DNA of 64,000 nucleotides. Source: Trifolium pratense (lineage: Eukaryota; Streptophyta; Magnoliopsida; Fabales; Fabaceae). Below are positions 31,131-43,248 of this stretch, piece after piece (position 1 is the first letter of the stretch; every line of letters begins with the position of its first letter). The stretch is taken from NCBI RefSeq assembly GCF_020283565.1, contig NC_060064.1:4734001-4798000 (forward strand), read 5' to 3'. The notes beneath the pieces were generated by a model, which saw only the letters and a list, made by a program, of their open reading frames with translations, made no database searches and was not told where the DNA came from. The position numbers and the translations under genes are program-made.

Positions 31131-34100
31131 ATGAAGAAAGAGAATGAAACAGTGATAGTTGTTGGAGCAGGCCCTTCTGGTCTCTCTGTTGCAGCAACCT
31201 TAACAAACCAATCCATTCCTTACATAATCCTCGAAAGAGAAAATTGTTTTGCATCACTATGGAAAAAATATTCATATGATCGTCTTCATCTTCATCTCAA
31301 AAAACAATTTTGCGAACTTCCACACAAACCATTTCCATCTTCTTTTCCATCATACATTCCAAAAGAAAAGTTTTTGGATTATTTAGATGACTATGTTTCT
31401 CACTTCAAAATCAATCCTCTGTATCATAGAACAGTGGAATCTGCAGAGTTTGATGAAGGTAATGAGAAATGGAAAGTGAAAGCTATGAATAAAGATTCTG
31501 GTGAAGTTGAGGAATATGATGGAAAGTTTTTGGTTGTGGCTAGTGGTGAAACTAGTGACCCATTTGTACCTGAAATTGAAGGGTTGAAGAGTTTTCCTGG
31601 GAAAGTGATTCATTCAACTGTGTTTAAGAATGGAAAAGAGTTTAAAGATGAACATGTTCTTGTTGTTGGTTCTGGGAATTCTGGTATGGAAATTGCTTTG
31701 GATCTTATCAACCATGGTGCTAAAACATCAATTGTTGTTCGTAGCCCGGTAATTTTTATTTTAATTCTGTTTTTCTGCATAAAAAAATATGTTCTGTTAT
31801 CTTACATATGAAAATTTTCAAAATAGATACCGATACATTGGATTATTAAATTACTAGGTAAATGAATATTTTTTTAAAAGAAATAATTTTTCTAACATTT
31901 AAAATATTATTCAAAATTGTAAAAAATAAAATAATATATTCTTTTTTGAAAGTTTTTATCACTTGTAATAGTCATTATTGAATTTTTTTATGAAAAAATG
32001 TAAAAAAGTTAGTATAATGCTTATAAAACATTGAACTTATGTTTTTTCTTATGAAATTATCATATTTGAAATACAATAATGGACAAATAGTTTTTTTGAT
32101 TTATAAAATAATCGTTAATTTATTAATTAACTGATCTAATAGTACATTGAAATTTTTCCTATGTAGCGTAGAAACCTTCCTTATCTAGTTGAATATGTGG
32201 TTAATTTATACAGCATAAATTGTGATTAATTATGTACTACTATATATTTTTTTCTTTATTATATAAGAAAAAGTTTTTTTTCTTCTTACAATGTTGTCAA
32301 TGCGGATCGAACTTAGGACCTCATTGATACTATTTAAATTTTCACTAGACCAAACCCAGTGGCTTAAAAAAGTCTAATTTTTAAATTTATCGAATGTTTA
32401 ATATATATCATAGATTAGATACATAAAAAATTCTATGAACTTAAAAGATAAATTTTTTTTTCTTATAATAAAAGCTGGAGAGAGTAGTTGAATCAATTAA
32501 GAATAATTTTGAGATATTAATTTTTCAAAAGTCTCGTTAGTTTTTTGGTGTTATTTCAAAAGTTTCTTTATAAAATTTGCTTTGCTCTTAAATTTATCAA
32601 GTCAGCCCTGTATTTTGGTTAATATTTTGCTTACTTAACTGAGTATATATAAAGTCAGTTTGCTTTCCAAGCTAAGATATCCTACTAGTACTCATAAATT
32701 TTGCATACATTGGATGCAATGTGCAGGTTCATTTTTTGTCAAGGGGAATACTAAATTTGGGGTTGTTTTTGATGAAGTATTTGTCAATGGAGATGGTAGA
32801 TTCAGTGATGGTGATGCTTAGTAAAATTGTTTATGGGGATGTCACAAATTATGGGGTTAGTAGGCCTAATGAGGGACCCTTTTATATGAAGGTCAAATAC
32901 GGCAAGTATCCTGTTGTTGACGTTGGAACCTATCACAAAATTAAGTCCAGAGAATTAAAGGTACGTTAAAGATTATTGCCGTTTTGGTTGGTTTAGTTTA
33001 ACTTCAAAGTTGTTGATTTCTTCTTCACTCCTCAATATTATTTTTTTTCAAAAAAAAATAGAGATGATTAATGACTAGTTAGTACAATCTAGTATTAATT
33101 TTGCCTTATCCAAAAATGAAATAAAAAATAGTACTCAATAATCATTTACAACTTACTCCCACTAGTTCCTTATATAACAAAATTTTACTTTTTAAATTCA
33201 TTGAATAATTAATGATTTGATTCATCTTTTAGTTTAAATATATTAATCATTTCATGAACGTAAAAAGTAAATTTTTCTTATATTAATTAAGATAAGATGA
33301 AGTAATATTTTATTTTTTTTGCCTGTCTCCCGAGAGGTCACTTGGTTGAGGAGTAAATTCTCAACCTGGAGGAACTCGGTTCGAGACCCAGCACCAAGAG
33401 AAGTAGTATTTTTTTTTAATAATAGTATTTAATAAGTATTCAATATCTTCAACCGAACACCTCTTAAAAAATTTAAAATAGGTCTCATCAATAACTTCTA
33501 CATCATTATATTTTAACAATAATTCATTAAGATGCGTCCAATGAAAACATATTTTAATAGAAATTAAAGTGAATTTCAAAGGAGAAAAATGATAAATCAG
33601 TACCTAAAAGGTCTTAATTAGCTAGTTAAAGTTAAAGCTAAAGTCTAAAATTGGCATTTCGTGAACTATATTTAGAGCATTTTCAATAGTGATATCACTT
33701 TGAGTATCATACATTACTATCAAGTGGTTTCTACAATACTATGTAATATTTATGCAACTCATACATATTTTACTTCAATAGTGATATCATTTTTTGAGTA
33801 TCATATATTAATGACAAACGGTAATATTTTGACATATATAGAAGCTATTAAATTGGATTTATATACCAAAAATAAAAAATAATAATAACATTAAATTGAT
33901 GATACTGTACCTTATTTCCGTATCATCTCAGTCTATGAAACTCTCTTAGATATCCTTATTGGAGATGCTCTTAGACACTTTAGTTAGATAAACTGTTTCA
34001 TTTTCTGACTGGACAAAAGTCCATTGCTTGAAGATTCAGATAATGAATAATGATAATATTCACGTAATGTATACTTTTTGATCGATTCACATAATATATT

Positions 34101-34773
34101 TTGTATGATTTTATCTTTATAAAGTGCAAAATTATAATATTCACATAATAATGTGACGTGAAGATTGAGCATTGTGTTACTTACTAAATAGGTGTTGCCA
34201 GCAGAAATAGAATGCGTAAATGGCAAGGATGTTCTCTTCAAAAATAGCCATTTGCACACTTTTGACTCTATTATTTTCTGCACCGGCTTCAAAAGATCAA
34301 CCCACAAGTGGCTTAAGGTTTGTCATTCAATTCATTACACTAAGTTAGTAATTAGATTTAAAAAAAAATTGAGGCACAATAAATTTTGCGCTAATGAGTT
34401 AGTCGCTTAAGAAGTCTCACATCGGTTGCGATATGACCTAACTAAGTGTTTATAAACTAGAGGCAATCCTCACTTTACAAGCCGGTTTTATAGGGTTGAG
34501 TTAGGCCCAATACTCAATTCTAAGACTTTAGGCCGGTCCTGATACTCCCTCTGAAATTAAGTAAAAGTTGTGATAATTAATATATCTTTTGGTACGTAGG
34601 GGGATGATTACCTTTTGAATGATGATGGTATTCCGAAGCCGAGTTACCCAATTCATTGGAAGGGAAAGAATGGTTTATATTGTGTTGGACTATCAAGGAG
34701 AGGTTTCTATGGAGCTGCTGGAGATGCTGAAAATGTAGCAAATGATATAAGATCCATCTTGCAAAATCTATGA
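31131..34773 (+). CDS. YUCCA10/11-like flavin monooxygenase, gene 2
   Basis: Four exons: 31131-31748, 32727-32960, 34192-34317 and 34600-34773, giving 383 aa. Splice phases match gene 1 and exons 2 (234 bp) and 3 (126 bp) have identical length, so this is a tandem paralog about 17 kb away. Motifs: FAD-binding GAGPSG (12-17), FMO signature FxGxxxHxxxF (155-165), NADPH-binding GSGNSG (180-185) and FCTGFKRST. Predicted role is oxidative decarboxylation of indole-3-pyruvate to auxin in the cytosol. All motifs are intact and no frame breaks are seen, so it is probably functional. Introns 1 and 2 carry MITEs and SINEs and intron 3 a solo TRIM LTR. The family is confident; YUC10 versus YUC11 is not resolved. 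Confidence 0.93.
32236..32486. mobile_element. worn Stowaway-like MITE split by a SINE, intron 1 of gene 2
   Basis: The outer ends resemble the TACTC / GAGAGTA foldback of 10288-10436. Inside, on the - strand, 32302-32352 has a B box (AGTTCGATCCGC) and an A-box-like TGGTCTAGTG, suggesting a tRNA-derived SINE inserted in the MITE. Confidence 0.4.
33154..33304. mobile_element. Stowaway-like MITE in intron 2 of gene 2
   Basis: A 151-bp foldback starts TACTCCCACTAGTTCC and ends GATGAAGTA, with inner inverted copies of AATTTTACTTTTTAAATTCA-like sequence. It is the same family as 10288-10436. Confidence 0.6.
33321..33420 (+). repeat. tRNA-derived SINE in intron 2 of gene 2
   Basis: An A-box-like GGTCACTTGGTTGAGG (33337) and an excellent B box CGGTTCGAGACCC (33377-33389) at tRNA-like spacing are followed by a T-rich tail. 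No clear target duplication seen. Confidence 0.6.
34405..34525 (+). repeat. solo TRIM LTR in intron 3 of gene 2
   Basis: A 121-bp copy of the 30147-30488 TRIM LTR: TTAAGAAGTCTCACATCGG through TTAGGCCCAATACTCA to TCTAAGA. The first bases are changed and no primer site or second LTR follows, so it is a solo LTR. Confidence 0.75.
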
Positions 34774-34921
34774 ACCAACAGATATTGCCCTTATCTTTGA
34801 TTAGCTGCTTGTTCCCAATTAGCTTAATTTTAAGTAACATGTTAAGTCTTTTTATCTTTGTTTTTTAGTGACTTTTTTTTTATAGACGAAATGACACAGT
34901 CGTTGAAAACTCATACATCAA

Positions 34922-35506
34922 AAGTGGTGCTGCTTAGACTTGAGAGGGTGCATATGCACCCCCGACATTTTAGTATTCATACCTACAATCCTATCCTATT
35001 AAAAATAATTCTTGCACATCCTAACATTTTGAGTTTGCACCTGATAATTTATTCACTCTTCATTCACTTGGATATTTTATCATTTTATTTGATTTGTTTA
35101 AGTCATTTTATTTGCTTTTTTTTCTTTGATTAAGTCACTTTAATTGTTATTTAATTTTTTATAAGAGTCACTTCATTTATTTATTTTTCTTCTGTTTAAA
35201 TCTATTTTGTCCTGGTGAGCATAGAGCTTGAATTCAAGATTCAAGACTTGTTCATTTTAGAGGGTAAAATTATATTGTGGTCACTAAGCTACTTGACAAA
35301 AGAAATCAATCCATTGTTATTTTTTGTCAAATAACCTAGTGACTAAAATGACGCAACTACCGACTGAACTATACAGTTACGAGACAATAACTTAATTGCT
35401 TCTACCATCTTATATATATTTCATTGAATATTAACTGATATTTTCCTCATTATAATTTCTTTAATATTTTCCAAAATATTCATTTTTTTACCAACCAACT
35501 ATTCAT

Positions 35507-35595
<89 letters not shown>

Positions 35596-35643
35596 CCAGT
35601 GATAATCTGCACCCCCTGAGTCAGGATCCTGGCACCGCCACTG
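34922..35643. mobile_element. hAT-like element with degenerate left end
   Basis: The right end CCTGGCACCGCCACTG is the inverse of a hAT CAGTGGCGG end. The left end reads AGTGGTGCTGCTTAGACTTG, followed by GGTGCATATGCACCCCCGA, and the right side has CTGCACCCCCTGAG in inverse match. No 8-bp duplication is visible. Noncoding. It contains the TA microsatellite at 35510-35591. Confidence 0.5.
35510..35591. repeat. TA microsatellite, about 82 bp
   Basis: An uninterrupted run of alternating T and A. Length is likely polymorphic and may be misassembled. Confidence 0.95.
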
Positions 35644-35954
35644 TCGTATATACAAAGTGAAGTGACCGGAGTTCGAATCCCGATCATGATATTCGTCACT
35701 TACAATTTCGACATTTCTGTAAATTGAGCTAGAATTTATGAACTTTTAGCGAATGTTTTATAATATATACATACATTAAAGTGGTTATAATTTAAACTCC
35801 ATTTCTTGTAACCATTATTTCTATAAACTCTCATGAGATTTAGGCTTTGTTAAGTTAAAATAACCCAATGACAAGGATTTTCCCCTATATAAAGGAATAG
35901 ACTTTGGCATCAATATTATTACAAATTTAGGAAGGAATCCGGTTTTCCATAATA

Positions 35955-36993
35955 CTAGTCCCACACCCATGCGATGCACGGGTGTTATGCGGTATTTTAT
36001 ATTATAATGTTGAAAAATCATTCGTATAAATTGAAACAATAAGTATTATGAAAATTATAATAATAACATCAACAACAACAAAATAATAATAATAATAAAA
36101 ATATTAAAGATATTAAAAATGTGTTTATACATTTCGAAAAGATTACAATGGATCCTATTTCATGTACCAAAATAAGTTGGTAATCCATAAATTGTCATGT
36201 CACTATGAAAACGGTTTGTGGTCATACTCATACACTGTGGTTAGATTAGTGGTTGCACAACTATCTATAGGAATTATATATATAGATGTTTATACACTTA
36301 AAAAATTTATTTATACATCACATTTGAAGTTACTTTGGTATCTTCTTCATTAACATTGATTAGAAATATTTTTAACTCATTCTTCAAAATAACTATGGAA
36401 ATGATAACATATAATTGACCATGGAAAACAATCGATGTTGAAACATAAGTTTTTATTTATATTATAAATCTCATTGGAGGATTCTGAGTTGGATAAACTA
36501 CTTCATTATCTCTTACCAAAAAACTACTGTATTATCGAATTTGACATTTATATTAATTTGAAACTTATTGGAGCAAAGATAAACCAACTTAACTCATATT
36601 CAAATATCGAATATGATAAAAATCATACAGGGCATAACAATCATTAGTAAATTTTATTTTATCTATTTTTTTTACTAACATTAGAAAGTAGTCCTGACAA
36701 TCGACCAACTCCTTATATTTACAAAGATTGGACAAAAGATTATTAGCAAAAACATTAACTTTTTTGAAAAAAAAAAAACAATGAAATACACAAAATAATA
36801 AAATGAACAAAAAATTTTAAAATGAATAATAACCCAAAACAATAATAATAATAATAATAATAATAATTACAATTAGTACCCTACATTAAATGGATGTAAG
36901 TGGATGATGTGGCTAAATGAAAGGTTTTCATTGGTTTGTGGATTAGGATTTAGATAGACAATTCCACAACTATCTAGGATTTATATATATAGA
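35955..36993 (-). mobile_element. nonautonomous Helitron, 1039 bp
   Basis: On the - strand the element begins TCTATATATATAAATCC after an A (36993) and ends with the hairpin ACCCGTGCATCGCATGGGT and then CTAG followed by T (35955). Insertion between A and T, the TC start, and the hairpin before CTAG are the Helitron hallmarks. No helicase or Rep is encoded; the interior is AT-rich. Confidence 0.78.
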
Positions 36994-37613
36994 TAAATAG
37001 ACATGCAATGACAACACTTTTGGCAACTCTATTTTTCAATCCGACAAACTTTTTTTGTTTACTATGAGCTGGATACTACGTTATATGTTATGGGTCCGAT
37101 AAAATCATTTATCCTCTCATATAATGGAAATCAGAAATTCAGAATTATTTTTGCTATTTTAATATATAACATTAAATGCATTTATACATATTTTTAGTAA
37201 AAAAAAAATAAAGTTACACATATTTCAGATAAATTTATTATTGCAAATTTTTTTCTTAATAAACATAAATTTTGTTAAAAATTCCTATAATAAGGGACAT
37301 AGTGACTAATTGGTCGAACATGTCTTTTCATAATTTTTTTTATGGACGTTTTAAGTATTGAACGTTATAAAAAATAAATCTGATAAAGAGTGTATCCGTT
37401 GCCTAAATAACAAATATGAGTATTTTAATAAATTTGTAGGGGTACCAAAAATTGTATAGTGGCCAAATAAATTCTCCTATTGCATTGCAGGCCTGATCCA
37501 GAAAAGTTATTACAAAAAAAAAAAAAAAAAGTTTTGAATGAATGGTTCATAATATTGGTAGTTTTTTTTTCCTTTTTCATTTACCAGTTCCATTCCAGTG
37601 AAGAACAATATCT
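36994..37613. other. intergenic DNA upstream of the small plastid-type gene
   Basis: AT-rich DNA including the promoter and leader of the gene at 37614. Nothing else recognised. Confidence 0.4.
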
Positions 37614-39049
37614 ATGAATATGAATATGATGACAACAACATTGAAATTGAATCTAATTCATCCCATGGTTCTATGTCCTCGCAGCAGCATCATCTCATTC
37701 GCACCATCCTCATCTGTTACCATTACACTCACTCACCACCAACAACACACCTCTTCTTTTTCTTCATCATCAATAATTGCTCACACTACTCCTCCTACCC
37801 ATTCACATTCTCATCCATTTCCAGAACCTGACGACGACGACGACGACGACGATGATGACCAACAACTTGAAGTCCTCCGTGTTCCTCCTCATTGGTTACT
37901 CCCAACCAATGCCTCCCAGGTACCCACCCTTTTCATTCATTCCTTTCCAATTTCACAAACATTTAAGCCTCTTTTTGCCAAAAAATAAATAGAGATAAGT
38001 TAGTTTAATAGCGGATGAACTTATAACTTATAGCGGATAACCTAGCTGATTGAATTTGTAGTTTTGTACTGCTTGGTAGACTTAGTGGTTGTGGTTGCAC
38101 CTACTTATAAATATGAAATGACATTACATGAAAAAATATGCTTAATTTACTTATTTATTTTTAAATAAGATGACAAAGTAAATTTGGAAGAAAAAACGAC
38201 AAATTATAATCGCTAGTAAAAATAAGCTATAAGCTGCCGACAATGATGAGAAAAAATGTTATCAAACAGTTTTATTTTCTTCAATATGAGCTTATAAGCA
38301 ATAAGCTTAAAATTTGGCATTGCCAAAATAGGAATAAATGTGGTTGAGATGTTTTAAAATCAGTTGATATTGTTTTAGGTAGTTACAAATTAGTTATGAT
38401 CAATTGAAAGTTTATTGGAATAAGTTAGCTTCTTTTTTTTTTTTTTTTTTATAAGCATTGGAATGAGTTAGCTTAGTTAAGATCACTATATTAAGTGTAT
38501 CTTATCTTACCAGAACAATTGTTGGTCAGAGTGTCAGACTTTGTTTACCTCATGGCAACCTCCGGATTATCAACCCTATTCTTTCGAGAACCCGAGGGTT
38601 ATAGGAAAAAAATGTATCTTACCCTTATTATAATAAACTTTTCTCATTTTATCAATTCCAAACGATCATAACTAACTTGTAAGTTGTAACTACCTTAAAC
38701 AGTATTCAACTAATTCTAAGAGTATAAGAGTGTATGAGTTTCCATTCATTGTTTTTTTTTCTCTCACACTTATTAGGAATCAGAGTGGCTTAGGGTTACT
38801 TTACATAAATGGTTGGATGATGAATACTGTCCGGAAGAAACCAATGTGGAGATAAGCAGAGTTGCTGCCAAATCCTACTACAATTCTTTGATACAGAAAC
38901 AAGCTGATTTGGGTGACATTTTGTTGAACATGGCGCGCGAACTGCAAACCATTTCTTATAAGGAAAGTTTTCATGGAGCATTCTCATCTGCAAATGCTGC
39001 TGTTAGCCTAATTGCTCAACGAATCGAACAATTCTGCCACCCAAATTGA
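37614..39049 (+). CDS. conserved plant protein of unknown function, probably plastid-targeted, 192 aa
   Basis: Two exons, 37614-37919 and 38777-39049, joined in phase 0 with GT/AG splice sites. The first 70 residues are rich in Ser, Thr, Pro and His with almost no acidic residues, as in a chloroplast transit peptide. A run of ten Asp (about 73-82, from a GAC/GAT microsatellite) follows. The C-terminal 100 residues are the conserved part, with WLDDEYCPEETNVEIS and a helical stretch AAVSLIAQRIEQ. I recognise this as a small plant-specific family without an assigned function. From memory the Arabidopsis counterpart is near At4g03150, which fits the neighbouring genes. The start ATG is the first of several in MNMNMM. 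Confidence 0.8.
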
Positions 39050-40974
39050 ATTTTATAGCTCCACGTTGTTGGTTTGGTTTTTTCTCTACTAATAGGTTTG
39101 AATTTACTTCTTCTATTGTATAGTAATATAGTCTTGTAACTTGTTTCTTTGTTATTGAGTTGCATAACTCACTTTTTGGTTGCTATTTCATGTAGCATTA
39201 CATTTATTATCCATTTAGTTCTACATGTTATCACACTCAAGAGTTTGATAAGAAATATTGTTTGAGATGTTATAGTTTATTAAATTTAATTTAATCCTCG
39301 CGAAGGTCTTCTATTTAAATTTCTGTACCCAATTTAGTGCTTGGATCCTTGTGATTTATGAATTTTATGGTGTTTATTTCAATTTTCTTTTCTGTGCTTG
39401 CTGAGAAATGAAATGAATCTCATGAAGCTGTGTGTGTACATATAGAATACAAGTATAGATAAATGGAGTTTATTGTTATCTTTCTGTTTTAGGTTGTTGT
39501 CGAGACAGTGTTCGTTTTCAATGACATCGCAATATTCATCGAGAAGTTGTCTTCTCACGGATGTTCAACCTTTGACTCTCTCTTGAATCTATTCAAGAAC
39601 TATCATTAAGTCCTTAAAACATTAGCAAAATGTTGTTTCTGAATAATAATTGATTAAAACACTTAATTATGCTATGAAATCTTTGTCAGCATATTCTAGC
39701 AAGGTAGATTAATTAGTAAGCATAAAGATCCTAGATGGAGCTCTTTACCAACAAATTTATGATCAATAATGTATAGTCATTAAACCTAATTTTGAACTGT
39801 GTTATTAGGGGATTCATAACAAATCTTGAATCAGAATACACCAACAACAATGCCATATTTTTAGCATATATACTATTAGCATATTTTTATATACTAAAGT
39901 GAAAAGTAAATATGAAGGATCAAATTCTTGTATATTGAAGGACATGAATTGATTGTGGTTCAACACAGTTTGTATTGTATTTATTCTGTTTATTCTCAAA
40001 AGCCAGTTCAATCCACCACTTTATTAGATATTAGATAGCTTAAGCCTTTATAATCCAATGTGTACTGAAATGCAGGACAACAGTTAAACAAACACAAGCC
40101 AATTATCCATTGCTTCCAAATTCCAATTTAGTACTTTTGTTCATAAATAATAGGCTAGATAGCTCTATAACAATTTGATTACTTGAAATCCAATTCATCA
40201 GTAACAAGATGCAATCCTAAGCAACTGCGAAATTGTTGTTTATTTAGACAGAATGAGATGTCTCATTTCCTCTTCTGTTTTTCTTTAAAACACACGCGCG
40301 CACACATACATATAGACACATAAATGGTCTAATAATGAAATGAAAATCAGTTTCTTAGTTTAGCAGCTAGCTTATCTAGGCCTTGTTATTCTTTATATTC
40401 TTATTTTTGAAGAATTGATGTATAGGATTTGATCACTATCAGTAACTTTCACAATTTATACCAACTTTATTAGGAGAATTATGCCAAGAGATCGAATTCA
40501 AATGCCAAGAAATTTTTAGTCCTTGAACTGGTATCCAACCTCTTGGTGTGAAAGTGAAACTGATCCTGTTCAGAGTGGCGACAAACACCATGATATGTCA
40601 AGATTTACTGAAAAAGTGACTTGGTCTCAATTTTTGGGGATGTTTGGATCGACAAGTGCATTAATTAATTGCTTATTTAATAAGTGTTTATCGTATAAAA
40701 ACTTATGTATAAGATGTTTCTACATTAAGTCGAGAATAAAGGTAAACTGTGCACAGTTCAAGATAAGCTGTTTCTATCAGTTAACCTGGGGAGTTTACAA
40801 AAATATGCTGAAATCGCATATAGGTATATCATAATTCATGAGCTATTATTAGATCAGTCCAAATAAGCGTTCGTCGCCTCCTTCCTAAATAAGTTTCAAA
40901 AATTGGAAGCGGAAGATGTTCAGGATTGTTTTTCATCATTGTTATCCTTTTCCAAATATACCTTGAACAAATTT
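39050..40974. other. intergenic DNA, no gene seen
   Basis: It holds the 3' flanks of two convergent genes. The 103-aa ORF at 40523-40834 has no family features. An AC/GC-rich microsatellite is near 40291-40320. Confidence 0.5.
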
Positions 40975-42564
40975 CTACTGCACTTCATCTGGTGCAGGAA
41001 ACTCCAAACTCTTAAAAGATGTAAAACCTCCATCCACAACTAAATTATGTCCACTGATATACCTAGCATCATCAGATGCAAGGTAAAGTGCAGCATTAGC
41101 AATATCATTAGGTTCACAGTTCGCTCCTTTCAGAACACCTACATTATGAACAATTTCTACAATTCGCTGCGAATCGAGATGCGAATATATCTCATCCATT
41201 TCGTTCATAACAAACGGAGTAGGGATAGCAAAAGGTGATATACAGTTGACTCGAATTCCATGCCTGCATAGCTCTGAAGCCAAAGATTTAACAATGCCTA
41301 TAACCGCAAACTTTGATACCGAGTACGTGTGCTGCGCCATCCCTCCCATCACTCCAGTGACACTAGCAGTGCATAGAATCGATCCAGTTTTGCGTGGGAT
41401 CATTACACGTGCTGCATGCTTGATGCCAGTCATAATGCCGCGAACGTTTATTTCCATTACTTTGTCAAATGTTTCTAGATCAAGGTCAACAATGCTTGGA
41501 GGAGTTTTGCAGGGTATCCCTGCATTGTTATACATGATATCAAGCTGTTTGTATTCAGAAACGGCGAAATCAACTGCATTGGATATGTCTGATTCTTTCG
41601 TGACGTCGCAAGTTATGAAGGTAGCATTAGGTCCTAGTTCTTTTGCAGTTTCTTGGCCAAGTTGTTGTTGGATATCAGCAATAATTACTTTTGCTCCATT
41701 GTTGATGAATTTTGTTGCTGCTGCTTTTCCTATTCCACTAGCTCCTCCAGTTATCAGTGCTACCTTATCTTTTAGCTTCCTGGATTACAACATCAAATGT
41801 GAATTAAAGGAATTAACATTACACAATAAAGGTCGTTTTGACAACATTTGCATAATATTGAGCATCATTTGATTAATTTGGATCCTCTGGCGTTTTTTCT
41901 TCAGTCTAAACCTTGACCTTTGAATCAACCCAACGGCTAAGAGTATTATATCATGGTCGTTAGTTTAATCCAACGGTCAAGATTTTGCCAAAGAGGTTTC
42001 AAAGGCGACACAAAATTCAGGGCTCATTCAATAATTTTAAACCATTTGATTTGAAGGGTTGTTAGGCCATACCTTCCGGTCTGAGTAGACAATAATCTGT
42101 AGAAGCTATCGGCAAAAAAAGGCGTTGAATAGCGAAGACTTTTTCTGTTTTTAAAAATTAGCAGAAACAATGTTAGCTAAAACTTGTTCACAGTCTCATA
42201 AGGATAGCACAGTTGGTAGCTAATAGAAACATTAATGGAGAATCGGAGTTCGAACTCCGAATTCTCCACTACTTCATACTTATAGTGTGTGAGTCTAGTC
42301 ACTAGGTTATTGGACAAAAAAAAAAAGTTATGCAATAGTAGAGATTCAATAGTTGGATTAACCAAATTAACACCACAGAAGTTGAAAGAGATTCAATAGT
42401 AGAGAAAATGGAAAAATACAAGCAAAACATCTTATACTTAATGTTTTAATCATCAAACTAAAATAATAGATAAGAGAGTAAATTACAACATCAATGAATG
42501 AAGTAGTGAAAGCAGAAAAATGAAGTGTGAACTGTGAAACCAACCTCAAACAGATTCTTAGCAT
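40975..42564 (-). CDS. short-chain dehydrogenase/reductase (SDR110C type), 298 aa
   Basis: Three exons on the - strand: 42545-42564 (only 20 nt), 42073-42144 and 40975-41779, all with GT/AG splice sites, 897 nt in total. The first 31 residues (MLRICLRKSLRYS...) are rich in Arg, Ser and Leu without acidic residues until a single Asp, like a mitochondrial presequence. The NAD-binding TGGASGIG is at 41-48, NNAG at 115-118, and the catalytic triad Ser170, Tyr183 and Lys187 (YSVSK). It belongs with tasselseed2, secoisolariciresinol and xanthoxin dehydrogenase-like NAD-dependent SDRs; the substrate cannot be told. The apparent ATG at 41535 is internal. From memory the Arabidopsis neighbour At4g03140 is an SDR of this kind. 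Intron 1 contains a SINE. Confidence 0.9.
42190..42326 (+). repeat. tRNA-derived SINE in intron 1 of the SDR gene
   Basis: A box TAGCACAGTTGGTAG and a perfect B box GAGTTCGAACTCC are followed by the tail CACTAGGTTATTGGAC and 11-12 A residues. It lies antisense to the gene. Confidence 0.7.
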
Positions 42565-42944
42565 GATTTTCTGCAAAAAAAGAATCAGATCTCACACACT
42601 ATAGAGAGTAATGTAGTTTGAGTGCTTATTATAGAAAAATGACTCTGTCCTTTTGCTTTGCATCCTTATTAGACTAATCAATGTTTAGAGAATAAAATAA
42701 TGATTTTGAGTGCTTGCTATAGAAAAATGCTGCAAGGGTAATTTGGTCAATGTGACCAATGAATATATGCATACCATGTGATATTTTTTAGGATAAGATG
42801 CATGGTTTGTGATGCACATTTATAGAATAGAATAATTTTGTTATAAAACCTGTCAGTGAAAATGCAATGCATTATAGAATTTTTCACCAAAAAAGTCAAA
42901 ATACAGTACATTATTGAATTAGTTCCTCATACTAAAATTATAGG

Positions 42945-42948
42945 AAAA
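42945..42948 (-). terminator. pol III terminator of tRNA-Pro
   Basis: TTTT on the - strand immediately after the tRNA 3' end. Confidence 0.8.
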
Positions 42949-43020
42949 GGGGCATTCCGAGAATTGAACTCGGGACCTCTCGCACCCTAAGCGAGAATCA
43001 TACCACTAGACCAAATGCCC
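42949..43020 (-). tRNA. tRNA-Pro (anticodon AGG)
   Basis: The 72-nt gene folds as a cloverleaf. The acceptor stem is GGGCATT with AATGCCC, the anticodon stem CTCGC with GCGAG encloses the loop TTAGGGT (anticodon AGG), and the T arm is CCGAG TTCAATT CTCGG. A box and B box are present. The discriminator is C. A TTTT stretch follows directly as pol III terminator. It lies 228 bp upstream of, and divergent from, the BRCT gene. Confidence 0.96.
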
Positions 43021-43248
43021 ATTTGTTGAAATGTTTTCGCCTATTCAATATCTAATCTATCATAACTACAATTAATTTTCCCTCCAAAACCAAAAGTTTC
43101 CGCTTCATATTCCCAATGATTTTGATTTTCTTTTCTCCATTTATTCATACATTTTTCGCTGTGCTTTTTCATCTTCATCATTCTCATCACAGTGTTAGGG
43201 TTTTACTTCGTTTTCACTCTCATCAAAGTGAAGGGACTTTTAATTCCA

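Noticed and set aside
35499..35699. 66-aa ORF with Tyr-Ile repeats
   Set aside because: It is translated TA microsatellite.
40523..40834. 103-aa ORF in the SDR 3' flank
   Set aside because: No homology pattern, splice support or codon character that I can see.
41535..41537. ATG taken as start of a 186-aa SDR
   Set aside because: The frame continues upstream through the NAD-binding motif and two further exons.
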